Origin: Pontederia crassipes
Lineage: Eukaryota; Streptophyta; Magnoliopsida; Commelinales; Pontederiaceae
DNA length: 64,000 bases
NCBI GenBank assembly: GCA_030549335.1
Contig: CM060194.1
Location: forward strand, 65,004,547-65,068,546
Reading direction: 5' to 3'
Shown: piece by piece, positions 1 to 11,700 of the stretch
Position numbering within the stretch: the stretch's first letter is position 1
How the letters are laid out: each line of letters starts with the position of its first letter
Program-made: the position numbers and the translations under genes
The notes under the pieces: model-generated
What the model saw: the letters and a program-made list of their open reading frames with translations, nothing else
The model's database searches: none
What the model was told of the DNA's origin: nothing

Positions 1-2025
1 AAGAATAAATCGGTGATTGAGATTATGTCCAATTTTTCGCTGATTAGTTTGCGACATGTTCTTTTTTTTCTCCTTTTTTTCTGAATCGATGGTTGTTTAT
101 TTTCCTACTCTAAAGTTCGACCTTGTTGGTGTAATAATGTATACAATACAACTGAGTATAATTTTCGTACAAGCTAAGTAGAATTTTGTATAAGTTTTTT
201 ATAAATAATGTTATAATTTTGTAAGATATTCAAAAAAAAATTCTATAAACAAATAAAAATAGAAAATATTTTATAGAAAAAGTGGTATTAATTTTGCCTT
301 AACTACATATAGTGAGAAACGCCACAAGTATATACGCTACGTACTTGTTCTGACGTTATAATATATTTCATAGTTATGGTTCAAGTTTGTTTAATAACAG
401 TAAGAAAGTACACTGAAATAAAACACTTATGACTTAACCATTATTATAATTTTCAGGTAATTGTTCTGTTAATTTAGAAGTTTCGAATTATTAATTTCGA
501 AACTTTCATATGCATCACGATCTCTTGTTCCGATTTGTTTGTTTTATGTCCGTGACAGTCATCTACTTTAAAGCGTGTAGGTTTGATCTATTGATGGCAT
601 GAAGTTTGTGTTCATGTGTGGATCGGCGTATACAGAGATTATCATAATTAAGGTCTCGTTCATGCAGCTGGTAGATCATGCAAGATACAGACAAGGAATC
701 TTTACCTACCTGAGAACGGCCACGTTGCAAGGCGTCCAAACATGTTAACATGCAGCTGATCGATGGCGGGAATCAAATCAACGAAGAATGCACCTTTTTT
801 GCTTTTCTCATGCACGCGCGCGTCCAACTCCGCTTTTGGCAATCGGCCACCTTTTTATTAGATAAATTTCGCTCGGGCATTTCTTTTTTGCCAGTTTTGA
901 ATTGATGCGTACCTAATATATGTTCAAAGAACCAAATTGATCATTCCAAAATCGAACCCAAAATGAATTTTATTACTAATTTTCATTTCCCGTCTTTTCA
1001 TTTGATATATATATATATATATATATTTGCAATTAACATCATATATTAAATGAACAAGATCCAATGAATTGACAGAAAAAGAGAGGAAAGGAACTCATTT
1101 TTTTTTCTCTAAAGAATTTCCTAAGATGCAGCTTGGGAGTTTGACATTTTAATTACATGTAAACTGCATGCAAAGATTGAATCTTTTTTCTCTAAACAAT
1201 GTATAGAGAAAAATCCAAACTCACCCGTACGTCCATGGATTAATTACCTTACCAATGTTTTTGTTAATAAAGTTACGTTTGTGTCTAGTGGCTTTGTACT
1301 TGACATTATTGTCTCAAACAAATTTCTTAGTAAGCCGATGCAGGGACCGTCACTTTCCATAATTTGCTGACTTAGAGGACGCTTGACACTATGTCGGGAA
1401 TAGCCTGCTTGATACAAATTAACATTGGCAATATCAATGTCATGTAATCAGTGAGTTGTCATTTCACCTTTCAGTCCAAAAATTATAAACACTTTGAATC
1501 ATGAACAAGGTCAGTATCTAACAATAATTCCTGAAATAAATTATGCCTGAAATAAATTGTTTCCATAAAACAATTCCAACACACAACAATCTGACATGCA
1601 TGTATTATGAATTTGAAATTAATCTTGCATTAAAGTCTTTGAAGCCATCATGGGCGGACAGCTTGAATTGGGAGCGAGTCGAAGATTGTCAAAAGGTGAG
1701 AGCTCCGGCGAGTCACCGTTGGTCGATTGGAAAAATGAAAGATAAGCGCCGAAGAAGACAAAGAAACACAGCTGGAGAAGAGAAAGAAAAGAAGCCCAAG
1801 GAAAAAGAAATTACATTTCTATTCAAAAGGTAAAGGTGATTACAACTAATTGAGATCCGTAAAGCTTAAATTGCTACGATGCAACTAATAACACGGACGC
1901 GCTGCTTCCAAGCTACTGTTGTTCTGTAGGGACTTAAACAAAGGTATCTCTGTTGTACTACCGAAAAAAAAAGATACCTCTGTTGTACATCATCTGGTTG
2001 TAAGAAGAGATGAGCAGTAATGGAC
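1..2025. other. AT-rich intergenic DNA, no gene recognised
   Basis: I see no recognisable coding exon here. The longest open frame (1543-1833, plus) has a lysine- and arginine-rich tail and no domain I recognise. A short (TA)n tract lies at about 1005-1027. Confidence 0.5.
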
Positions 2026-2033
2026 GTAATCAT

Positions 2034-2758
2034 CAATGTTTCAGAACTGGACCGGCGATCGGATCGAATTTTTTACCGGGTTACGATTGGACCGGTCCGA
2101 TCGAGTTCGATTAGATTGAACCGGATTTTATTAAAATAATATTATTTATAATAATTATAGAGATATAATATAAGTTATATGATGTAGTATATTAATATTG
2201 TACTAATAATATATTAAAAATATTAAAAATTAATATAACATAATTTTAATTTGTTAAAAGTTTTAATAATGATAAATAATAATAATTAACATTTAAATAT
2301 AAATAGATTATTATTAATTTAGTATCTATTATTTAATGATATAAATGCTATATTAATAAAATTTATCTTAAATTATTCTTTTTTCTTTAACATTTTCCTT
2401 TTTTATTTCCTTTATTTATGTCTTTTAATAATTTTCTATTTTAATGTTAAGCAATTTCAAATACTTATCTTTTTTATTTCCATTCATATTTAATATATAT
2501 CATATTCATTCCTTCCTTACATTTCTTTTATTTCTTTTTTATTTTTCCTTCTTAACTTTCCTATTTTTGTCATTATTTTAATTCTTTTTTTTCAAATTTT
2601 GAATTGAACCGGATTGAACCGGTTCAACCGATCCGGTCCAACTGGCCGGTTCAACCGATTTTCCTCGATTCAACATGAAAACCAATTTTGAACCTTGCCC
2701 GGACCGAATCACCGGCCGGTTCGCAGTTGAACCGGCCGGTCCGGTTTTCAAAACATTG
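2034..2758. mobile_element. hAT-like non-autonomous element (MITE), 725 bp
   Basis: The element begins CAATGTTT and ends AAACATTG, an exact inverted match. Both arms are rich in ACCGG/CCGGTT motifs (2040-2140 and 2590-2758) and can pair imperfectly, while the centre is very AT-rich. It is flanked by an identical 8-bp direct repeat, gtaatcat, at 2026-2033 and 2759-2766. An 8-bp target duplication is the hallmark of the hAT superfamily. There is no transposase, so it would depend on a partner. The open frame on the minus strand at 2578-2766 is only the GC-rich arm. Confidence 0.85.
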
Positions 2759-2766
2759 GTAATCAT

Positions 2767-3557
2767 ACTACTCGAAACTTGTAAAAGGATTTTTCTTATT
2801 CTATATATATAAAATTCTGTTTGTAAAAAAAATTCAACTGTTTAAAATAATTTGGAGTGACGCTTTAAAAGTTGTATTACGATATATTCACTTTTTATAT
2901 AGAATTATACAATGCGGCGTTTGAATATAATTCTAAATACTTTGTAAAATTATTTATTTCGATAAAGAGTTGAGAATTCAGGATGAAGTGAGACAAAAAA
3001 ATAGCTCCTATCTCTTGAAATTTTTTTACAATATCTTTTAATATATTTTTTCTTTTGCCCCAAAGAATTTCCACACTTTTTTTTTTTCTTCCAAACGCGC
3101 GAGCTCGCCTGGGCAACTCTCTAAATCCAACGTGCAGCTAGGAGGTGCATTCCAAACAATGGCGTGCACCTTCATATTGTTCAGTTTTATTTTATATATT
3201 CACCCTCACAGAACCAAACATACAAGGTAGCGAGGGAAAGAAGGCACCAGATCAAGCATTCAGCCAAATACATACATAAAAATACATTTAGAGAGAGCGA
3301 GAGAGAGAGAGAGAGAGAGAGATGATACATCAAATAGTGCCAAGTTTTCAGTTGATAAAGCAAACCAGCTCCCACTTAAGCGCGTAGTCCTATAAAGCAC
3401 ACACCACACTTTCAACTTCAAACCGGAAGTATCTTTTGTCTAATCTTGAAAGGGATAATTAATTAAGTCAAATGATAAAACAGAATCACGCGTCACCATT
3501 TACAACACCTTTCCTTGCGAGTCTCCTTTAGTATCATTTACATTTACATATATATAT

Positions 3558-3589
<32 letters not shown>

Positions 3590-4922
3590 TAGAAGAAATA
3601 GCTTTATCATGATAACTCGGATATTTTACGTTATCCTCCATCTTGAGTGTAAGCGCTCACTGAAAAGAGAAAAAAAAGGATTTCGCAAAGACGTAAGATT
3701 TAAAGCAGATCAAGACCAGAAAAATCATACGATCATTTTGTCCAAGTTACCTGGGGATAGCAATCCTGACGGACGATTTTCTGGGTTTCCGGATTCACAG
3801 TCACTGCACATGAAATTCTTCCCTGCAAAATGTACACATTATCATGACAAACTCGGATGGGAGAACAGTGTAATAAATGACAAGGAACAATTGGAAAGCT
3901 GACAAATATGTTGCGTTGTTTTGAAACGTCTCACATGCATTTTTTTTTCTTGAAAGACACGCACATATTTTAGTTATGCACTATCAACTGAAACTTAATT
4001 AAGGATGTGATGAAGACCATCCTAACTATTTCTTCTGAAAAAACACAATTGTACTATTTCCCACAAATGAATATCAGGGTGGATAGGTATAGAAAGTTAA
4101 TGCTTTAAGATTACAGCATCACAAATACTGAAGCAAATAGTTCCATACAACAGTTAACTAGGAAATTTAGTTTTCATATGAATGCTGATACTTCTTTTAA
4201 AAAAAACAAGGACAACCAACAAGGTGGAAGGTTTCATCAATGTTAGGAAAAGAATGCCGATACTTGAGGTTCCAATTAATTAAACAAATCATGACTTCAA
4301 TGTTGGCTGCAATAGGACATCTCAAGAAATTATCAAAAATATCAAGCGAAGTTTTAAGATAACCAATAATCGAAGGCAATTTCAATGCTGGAAGTCGGGT
4401 GCTAACGAGTTAAATTTCAAAAGTTGCAAGAAAGTTGGTCTTACTAGGTGTAGAAAAATCAATCACAAAGACATTTTACTGAAAGAATCACCACACTTTC
4501 TTTGAAAAGAATAAATAAGTTTTTTAAGAAAAAAAATGTAAAGCAGACTTCATTAAAATAACCGTGAAGGCTTTTGCTCTTTGCATTGAGTTTCTAACAA
4601 GTCTTTGACCAACAGAAAATGTTGTTAGCATCAAGTCATCAACATTAGGTTATGTGGAGACAATCAATTGCCCATGAACCTCTACAAATTACAATTAACT
4701 TTTTTTAGAGTGAAAATGATTGAGGCATCAGATTCACTCTGACAAATTAAAAGTGTTGCCCGACCTACTACATGTTTCCCTTATGTTGTTACTTACTGGT
4801 GACAGGTTAAAGTTATTTCTCAAGCGCCCGCAATGTTGCTTCACACAGCATCCTAAAAAAGATTTTCATTTCAAAGGAGCATCTTGAAAGGTTGAAGAAC
4901 GACATTAGCATCAATTGAAGGG
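2767..4922. other. Intergenic DNA with microsatellites
   Basis: No gene is recognised. A (GA)n microsatellite lies at 3293-3322 and (TA)n tracts at about 3547-3590. The open frame at 3564-3902 (plus) starts inside the TA tract and has no recognisable domain. Confidence 0.5.
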
Positions 4923-4930
4923 TAAAGAAC

Positions 4931-4979
4931 AACAACAACAACAAAGCCTTATCCCACTAGGTGAGGTCGGCTAGTGGGA
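4931..4979 (-). mobile_element. Severely 5'-truncated SINE/RTE-type insertion, 49 bp
   Basis: Read on the minus strand this is only the last part of the RTE/SINE 3' end: the conserved block that includes GGGATAAGGCTTTG, followed by the (TTG)n tail. It is flanked by the 8-bp direct repeat taaagaac at 4923-4930 and 4980-4987. That fits target-primed reverse transcription that stopped after about 45 nt. Confidence 0.75.
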
Positions 4980-5320
4980 TAAAGAACATTAGAAACAATT
5001 TCTTGAATGATAAAAAATAGAAGTACAGTTCAAGCATTTAATCATTTCTTCAAAAACCTATTCACGGTGCATGTAAAACAGTTTTTTTAGATAAAACATA
5101 AGTATTCCGATTTGGCTCACAGCATTTTGTTTGTTTTTAATGTACAACAGATGTATTTGGATTAGGCAGGAGTGGGAGTCCAGTTTCATTTCTTTTCTAG
5201 CATGGGCATTCCAAAAGTACACTTTACTACCATTTCATAGAAACATATACTACCATACATTGCGCAGTCCCCTGTCAAGGAAAAAGGACACTGCAAAGCT
5301 TTTTTGTTTCACAAACATAA

Positions 5321-5495
5321 CAACAACAACAAAGCCTTATCCCACTAGGTGGGGTCGGCTACAAGGATCATACGACGCCTCGTTGATCCATGTTCATGAG
5401 ATTCGACAGGGTTTTACGCTGGCTGTCGGGGCCTAACACAACCCTCCTCCTTTATCCAGGCTTGAGACCGGCTATAAAACATAGGCGGAGTTTTA
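5321..5495 (-). mobile_element. SINE-like element, full-length copy (175 bp)
   Basis: The minus strand starts near a CCGCCTATGTTTTATAGCC block, passes through GTGTTAGGCCCCGACAGCC and ATGAACATGGATCAACG, and jumps directly to the RTE 3' block ending in (TTG)n. It is flanked by an identical 11-bp repeat, cacaaacataa, at 5310-5320 and 5496-5506. Both its 5' and 3' parts match the ends of the two LINEs in this window. Confidence 0.85.
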
Positions 5496-5506
5496 CACAA
5501 ACATAA

Positions 5507-6547
5507 GCAATGAACAATTTCTATCAGCAATACTTTGTTAAGACTATCAGCAACAATTACGTTAAACCAAAAAATTAGTGCAACAAGATGAAAACAAAAC
5601 TAAATTTGGTGCATCAAACAGCTTAGAACGGTATGAGGAAATAGATCATTGCTCTTCTTTATTTGACTTAGAGGATACATTCACATCAATTAATTCTAAA
5701 ACTATTACTACAACTCAAAAACAGAGCCTCCATGTACATTTTTTTAAATAATGGTCTTCCAATTTACATTAATTGGCATGGATCCAACATGTACCATGAT
5801 TGAGTACTTATTTCATGTCATAAATAAAAATATATTTTCTCTCATTGGCCTCGTTATGCCAATAGCAGTGCCAGGCAGTTAAGTTTACTCTTCATTTTTT
5901 AATTCAAAAATTGGAACACAATGCACACAATTACCCAACATTTTCTCTCTATTAAGAGGTTTGACATTTTATTTTATTTTATTTTTACTTCTGCTGATTT
6001 TATTTTGGAACTCAACAACCACATAACAGAAACCAAAGCTATTGATGTGGTATAAGATTAGAGCATAGTTGATATGAGGAGTTACATATTTTTTCAGTCA
6101 AGTTTATCAAGCAATATATTGGATTTTAAGCCAACTTCGCCAGTCAAGTTCTGATTCAATTTTTGGAACACACAGAATATATGTATTTAGGATAGCACAA
6201 AGGTAAAAGGGTATATTGTTAAACGTATATAAATAAGAGATCTAACTTTTTTCTGATAACAGAATGGTCACTTTGGAGTTTTGAGATGATAATTTTGTCT
6301 CCTCACTGAGTATTATATTTATGAATCTTCTCCAACAGATACCCAAGTTCCAGATATAAGTTTCAAGCATTGGTATAAGCACAGATGCTGAGTTCTATTT
6401 GGGTTTTATATGATTATTAAACCGAAATATCAATAACCAGTTGATATATCCACTGACTTATATATCAGCTAATGTGAATCTAAGTCAAGAAATCACAGAT
6501 GGCTCTGAATGTTTTTCAGTTTAGTCACAGACCTCACATGTCTTAGC
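5507..6547. other. Intergenic DNA, nothing recognised
   Basis: AT-rich sequence without a recognisable exon, structured RNA or repeat boundary. Confidence 0.4.
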
Positions 6548-6694
6548 CTTATGACCAAGGTAGTCAAAAACGCGTTTTGAATCGTAGTACAATTCTACGA
6601 CTCCACCCTGGCGAAACGTGCTCGATTCCACCCGGAATCGTGTTTGGCTGGGACGCAGTAGAATCGCGCGTCAAGACGTAGAAACGGTAGAATC

Positions 6695-9600
6695 AACAAC
6701 AACAACAACAACAAAGCCTTATCCCACTAGGTGGGGTCGGCTACATGGATCATACGACGTCATTCCGCTCTATTAGTAACCAAGCCTTTCGGTATATTAT
6801 TCACCAATAGATCTTGCTCTATTAGTTCGCCAAGTGTCCGCCTTGGCCTCCCTCTCCCTCTTTTAATCGGACTCCAGATTATTTGATCTACTCTTCTTAC
6901 TGGCGCATCTAATGGTCTTCTCTGAACATGACCAAACCATCTCAAACGATTCTCTACCATTTTCTCACTAATAGGAGCCACTCCGACTCGTTCACGTATA
7001 TGGTCATTCCTAATCTTATCTAATCTTGTATGACCACACATCCATCTCAACATCCTCATTTCGGCTACCCCCACTTTACGTTCATGTTGTCCCTTCATAG
7101 CCCAACATTCACTACCATATAACAGTGCTGGCCTTATAGCAGTACGATAGAATTTTCCTTTAACTTTATTGGGTATTTTTCTATCACAAAGAACTCCAGT
7201 GGCTTTCCTCCACTTACACCAACCAGCTTGAATTCTATGATTAACATCGTCATCAATCTCACCATCTTGTCTTACAATTGATCCTAAATATTTAAATTTT
7301 GTCACTTGAGGAATTATATCCTTTCCTAACCTAACTTTCAAATCGTCTCTAAGTTGTTTATTTGTGAAATTGCTATGCATATATTCTGTTTTATTCCTAC
7401 TTAAACGAAAACCCTTTGACTCCAACGTATTTCTCCATATTTCCAATTTTGTATTAATCTCTTCTCTTGAATCCGCTAAAAGTACTATATCATCCGCAAA
7501 TAGCATGCACTTAGGTACCTCCTCGGTGATACTCTCGGTTATAGCATCGATAACTAAGTTAAATAGATACGGACTTAAAGCTGATCCTTGATGTAGGCCA
7601 ATTCCTATAGGAAATTCATTTGTCTCACCTCCGGGTGTCCTAACCCTAGTCAATGCCCCATCGTACATATCTTGTATTACCTTAATGTAGGCAACATTCA
7701 CCCTCTTCTTTTGCAAGGCTTTCCAAAGTACATCCCTTGGTACCCGATCATACGCCTTCTCTAAGTCAATGAAAGCCATATGTAAGTCTCTTCTCCTACT
7801 TCGATACTTCTCCATCATCCCCCTTAGTAAATAAATCGCCTCTGTAGTGGATCTTCCTGGCATGAACCCAAATTGTCTCTCAGAAATACTAGTCTCCATT
7901 CTCAATCTATGCTCAATCACTTTTTCCCATAATTTTATAGTGTGACTCATAAGTTTAATTCCTCTATAATTTGCACAATTCTGAATATCCCCTTTATTTT
8001 TGTAAATAGGAACTAATGTACTTAATCTCCAATCATCAGGCATCTTTTTCGACCGTAAAATCTCATTAAATAGTTTACATAACCACAACACATCTTTTTC
8101 TCCTAAACATTTCCAAACTTCAATCGGTATACCATCCGGTCCAACGGCTTTATCATTCTCCATTTTCTTAAGAGCTTCGCTAACCTCCGAGACTCTAATT
8201 CTACGATAAAATGACCTATTAAGCTCACATTCGCTAATTGTCAAGTCCTCCAAATCACAACGAGAACCTTCACATCCATCATTAAATAGCTTATAGAAAT
8301 ACTCTTCCCATCTGTTCTTAATATCTCCTTCAGTAACTAAAACCTTGCCAACTTCATTTTTTATGCATCTTACTTGATCCAAATCTCTCGACTCCTTCTC
8401 TTTATTCCTTGCAATCTTGTAAATCCTTTGTTCACCCGCCTTTGTCCCTAACTCCTTATAAAACCCCTCATATGCTTTAGCACGAGCATCACTAACTGCC
8501 TTCTTAGCCTCCCTTTTCGCCAAACGATACTTTTCCCAATTGTCAAAACTATTGTCCAAGTGTATCGCCTTAAAACAATTCTTCTTATTACGCACCTTTT
8601 CTTGGACCTCCTCATTCCACCACCAAGTCTCCTTATCTCGTGGTCCAAAACCTTTTGATTCTCCTAAAATGGCTTTAGCAACCATTTCAACCTTTTTTGC
8701 CACATTCTTCCACATGATACTAGCATCTCCTTCTAACTCCCACACACTTTCCTCTAATAACTTACTTCTAAAAGTCTCTCGCTTCTCCCCCTTTAACTGC
8801 CACCACTTGATCTTTCGATAAAAAACTGTTCGGGATTTTGGTTTTATACATTTTATTTGCATATCAAGAACTAACAATCTATGTTGTGTAGTCACCCCAT
8901 GCCCAGGAATTACTTTGCAATTAGTACAACATCTTTTATCAGTATTTCTTATCAAGAAAAAATCGATTTGAGACATATGAGTTCCACTTTTGTATGTGAT
9001 TAAATGTTCCTCTCTCTTCCTAAAACAAGTGTTGATAATCTTAAGGTCGTATGCTAAAGAAAAATCAATAATAGTTTGTCCTTCCTCATTCAGCTCCCCA
9101 AAACCAAAACCACCATGAACCCTTGCATGTGGTCCTGCCTCTTTACCAACATGTCCATTAAGGTCTCCCCCAATATAAACTTTCTCGGTTGTTGGTATAC
9201 TTTCAATCAAACCCTCCATATCTGCCCAAAACTTCTCCTTGAGATGTGATTCTGCTCCTACTTGGGGTGCATATGCACTAATAATGTTCATAGTCTCCTT
9301 TCCAACAATTACTTTCACGGATATGATTCGATCCTCAATCCTTTTAACTTCCACAACATTCTTCCTCCATTCTGCATCCGCGATAATACCAACACCATTC
9401 CTTCCATTTACCTTACCTGTGTACCAAAGTTTGGAACCATTTAACCTAATCTCTTTACTTCCCTCTCCTACCCATCTAGTTTCTTGCAAGCATAAGATAC
9501 TAATCTTACGCTGGTCCATTACTTGTGCCACCTCGAGGCGCTTCCCATTCAACGTCCCAATGTTCCAAGAACCTAATCTGACCTTAGTCTCATGAACTAA

Positions 9601-9865
9601 CTTCTTTAACCGCCTCCGTCCATTAGAGTGCGGTAGCCCTTGCTCATTTAACACTGCATTCAGGCGAGGATGCAGCGGCTCTTGCTCTCTTATCACTGTG
9701 CCCGAGCTGTACAGCGCGTTACTTACGGGTAACGACCTAGCATTAACACAATATATTCGTTGATCCATGTTCATAAGATTCGACATGATTTTATGTTGGC
9801 TGTCGGGGCCTAACACAACCCTCCTCCTTTATCCGGGCTTGGGACCGGCTATAAAATATAGGCGG
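6695..9865 (-). mobile_element. RTE-clade LINE, copy 1, full-length (about 3.17 kb)
   Basis: A non-LTR retrotransposon in reverse orientation: its 3' (TTG)n tail is at 6695-6713 and its 5' end near 9865. It has a single long reading frame (endonuclease plus reverse transcriptase), no separate ORF1 and a short trinucleotide-repeat tail rather than poly(A), all features of the RTE clade. It is nearly identical to the copy at 48019-51190. The duplicated flank ggtagaatc is found at 6686-6694 but reappears only at 10746-10754, so 9866-10745 was probably inserted together with this copy. Confidence 0.9.
6760..9786 (-). CDS. RTE LINE polyprotein: AP endonuclease + reverse transcriptase
   Basis: The protein nicks target DNA and copies the LINE RNA into it. 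I start it at the ATG at 9786; the frame stays open upstream to 9816 but without an ATG. An N-terminal exonuclease-endonuclease-phosphatase domain shows GSWNIGTLNG, CLQETRW, SAYAPQVG, GGDLNGHVG, SQIDFFL and GHGVTTQHR. A reverse transcriptase domain follows with PDGIPIEVWK, GFMPGRSTTEA, FIDLEKAYDRVPR and the catalytic MLFADDIVLLAD. There is no frameshift or internal stop. Compared with the copy at 48049-51108 I count 15 substitutions, none in these catalytic motifs. A TGG-to-TGA change removes the last 11 residues found in that copy. Antisense open frames in this interval are shadows. Confidence 0.93.
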   Translation of the reverse strand: MSNLMNMDQRIYCVNARSLPVSNALYSSGTVIREQEPLHPRLNAVLNEQGLPHSNGRRRLKKLVHETKVRLGSWNIGTLNGKRLEVAQVMDQRKISILCLQETRWVGEGSKEIRLNGSKLWYTGKVNGRNGVGIIADAEWRKNVVEVKRIEDRIISVKVIVGKETMNIISAYAPQVGAESHLKEKFWADMEGLIESIPTTEKVYIGGDLNGHVGKEAGPHARVHGGFGFGELNEEGQTIIDFSLAYDLKIINTCFRKREEHLITYKSGTHMSQIDFFLIRNTDKRCCTNCKVIPGHGVTTQHRLLVLDMQIKCIKPKSRTVFYRKIKWWQLKGEKRETFRSKLLEESVWELEGDASIMWKNVAKKVEMVAKAILGESKGFGPRDKETWWWNEEVQEKVRNKKNCFKAIHLDNSFDNWEKYRLAKREAKKAVSDARAKAYEGFYKELGTKAGEQRIYKIARNKEKESRDLDQVRCIKNEVGKVLVTEGDIKNRWEEYFYKLFNDGCEGSRCDLEDLTISECELNRSFYRRIRVSEVSEALKKMENDKAVGPDGIPIEVWKCLGEKDVLWLCKLFNEILRSKKMPDDWRLSTLVPIYKNKGDIQNCANYRGIKLMSHTIKLWEKVIEHRLRMETSISERQFGFMPGRSTTEAIYLLRGMMEKYRSRRRDLHMAFIDLEKAYDRVPRDVLWKALQKKRVNVAYIKVIQDMYDGALTRVRTPGGETNEFPIGIGLHQGSALSPYLFNLVIDAITESITEEVPKCMLFADDIVLLADSREEINTKLEIWRNTLESKGFRLSRNKTEYMHSNFTNKQLRDDLKVRLGKDIIPQVTKFKYLGSIVRQDGEIDDDVNHRIQAGWCKWRKATGVLCDRKIPNKVKGKFYRTAIRPALLYGSECWAMKGQHERKVGVAEMRMLRWMCGHTRLDKIRNDHIRERVGVAPISEKMVENRLRWFGHVQRRPLDAPVRRVDQIIWSPIKRGRGRPRRTLGELIEQDLLVNNIPKGLVTNRAE

Positions 9866-10745
9866 CGCGTCCCCATTTTTTCTCCTCCCGCTCGTTCGCC
9901 CATGTGAGACGGCGCCTGACTTCCCTTTTTCCTTCCAAAACCGCGGATGCCCTAACCCCTTTTCCCTGCTCCAACTTTCGCCACCATGACGCACCGCGAC
10001 GCTGCTGCTCCAAACACGACGCCGCTGCTCCAACTCTCGCCGGCCGGCATTCACTTCTTCCGGCGCCCCTGAATCCTGATCATGCTGCTACTCTCTCGCT
10101 CCTTGCTCCTGTTGCTCCAATTCCGGCGTTCGCTTTCTTCTGCTGTTGGTAGTCTGGTACTCTCCCTCGCTCCCCCGCTCCCTCTCTCTCTCTGTCTCTC
10201 TCTCTTTGTATGTGGCTGCTCACAGTGCCATCTCTCTCCTTTCTATGTGCGACCTCACTTCGCCTGATCGTGTTGTTCATCCCTGCAGCCACCTCTCACG
10301 TCGTTCACCTGCTGACCTAGCTGTCCGCCTGTGCCGGTACGCCCTCCTGCTCGTGGTGTGTCTCTACGTGTTTATGATTGTGCCCGTCCTCCCTCCTTCC
10401 TCTTTTTCTATTTGTTTGCGAACCCTCTTTTGTTGTATGTGCGAACAGCTGAATCCCGTCGTTCCTCTATTTGTTTGGGAACAGAGGAAGTGAGGAACCT
10501 CCCTCAGTCCCTCTTTCTTTGTACGTGCGAACAGAGGAAGTGTCAGAACATCTCTCGGTCCCTCCCTTATGTTTGTGATTAGATGAACCGAGGGGGTGAG
10601 GGGTTGAGAATGTTAGAAAATTTGATGATTTGATATTTTGTATGCAGATGGTTTGATGATTTTAAGTAAGCAATTCTGCATCATTTTTAAAAAAATGCCA
10701 TATATTATCTGGGTCTATTGTAATTAATATATAAAATAATTTTCT
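9866..10745. other. GC-rich segment co-inserted with LINE copy 1
   Basis: These 880 bp lie between the LINE 5' end and the second copy of the 9-bp target duplication. The LINE at 48-51 kb lacks them. The first half is GC-rich and pyrimidine-rich on the plus strand (CTCTCTC tracts near 10180-10205), like a plant promoter or 5' leader. The second half turns AT-rich. A short repeated motif, gaacagaggaagtg, occurs near 10479 and 10529. Several 60-115-codon frames exist on both strands, but none has a recognisable domain. It may be a 5' transduction or a template-switch product. Confidence 0.55.
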
Positions 10746-10825
10746 GGTAGAATCGACCGTGTCGTGTTACGTGTATACGATTTCGAGTTTTCCCACTTCT
10801 CATGTTTGACAACACTGCTTATGAC

Positions 10826-11700
10826 TACATTGGAAATTTTCACTGCCTTAAATGAATCACCATTATGCAGACACTATAAAAGAAAATGAAAACAAATGTT
10901 AAAAGAGAACGAACTACTTTTTTAGAGGAAAAAAACAAACTGTTTTTATCCCATATTTGTCTCATGATTTCTACAATTTACCTGATCTTGCGATTTAGTA
11001 TTTAAGTTATCTGATTGAAGTTATTCTACTATGTCCATTGTCATTTAAACCCCCAAATTTGAATAAGGGAGACTGTAATCATATTTATTTGGGCCACAAA
11101 AGTACATGTCTTTCCAACTTTGTTCTTTTTCAAAATATCTAAAAAAAATCCTTACTTTTGGTTCACAAACTCTTTTCTTGTGAGAAAGGAAAGGATTGGA
11201 TCGTAAACTTCCAAGACCAAAACAGCATGATTGCTTGAGCAATACATAAAAGAATGGCTATGCTGCATCCACATTTATGACAAAACAGTTTCTGATAAGT
11301 AGAAATCTACTCAGACATCGAAACATGTTTTAATTGTATCAGTATAACATAATAATACAATTGAAACAGTAGATCATGGATTCAAGTCCAGTGCACGTTT
11401 ATTTGTAGCAGGACTGTTCTCTGTACCATGGATACCAAGATAGTAAAAAAAACAGGAAAGTTTGTCACACTATCATGATGTAGACAGTTGAACTAAACCC
11501 TCAAGAAGAGTTTCTTAAGAACAAAAATTATCAACTGAGTATCTATGGTTCAAAAAATGAAATAAGTATTTACATGGTTCAAAGACATCACAGTTAAAAC
11601 TTACAACCTTACAACAAGGAAATTAAAGCAAGACTCAGATTTGAAGTAATACACCCGTGATACTAAAATGTAAAGAATGATTAGCATCATAATACAAATG
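10826..11700. other. Intergenic DNA, nothing recognised
   Basis: AT-rich sequence with no recognisable exon. A B-box-like string (gattcaagtcc near 11381) was seen, but no tRNA fold around it. Confidence 0.4.

Larger units (their letters stand above)
6556..10817. mobile_element. hAT-like MITE (about 202 bp) split by a LINE insertion
   Basis: The left end caaggtagtcaaa (6556) and the right end tttgacaacactg (to 10817) form imperfect terminal inverted repeats. They are flanked by an identical 8-bp direct repeat, cttatgac, at 6548-6555 and 10818-10825. Only 6556-6694 and 10746-10817 belong to this element. The middle, 6695-10745, is a later insertion bounded by a 9-bp duplication of the MITE's own sequence. 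Removing the insertion and one duplicate leaves about 202 bp, a usual MITE size. No transposase is present. Confidence 0.75.

Noticed and set aside
10146..10493. 115-codon frame in the segment beside LINE copy 1
   Set aside because: CT-rich sequence gives overlapping hydrophobic frames in all phases; no conserved domain recognised.
11390..11430. Second exon of the LEA-like gene (minus strand, ending REQSCYK)
   Set aside because: The cysteine near the end looked promising, but the preceding residues do not match the family's conserved tail and no acceptor fits.
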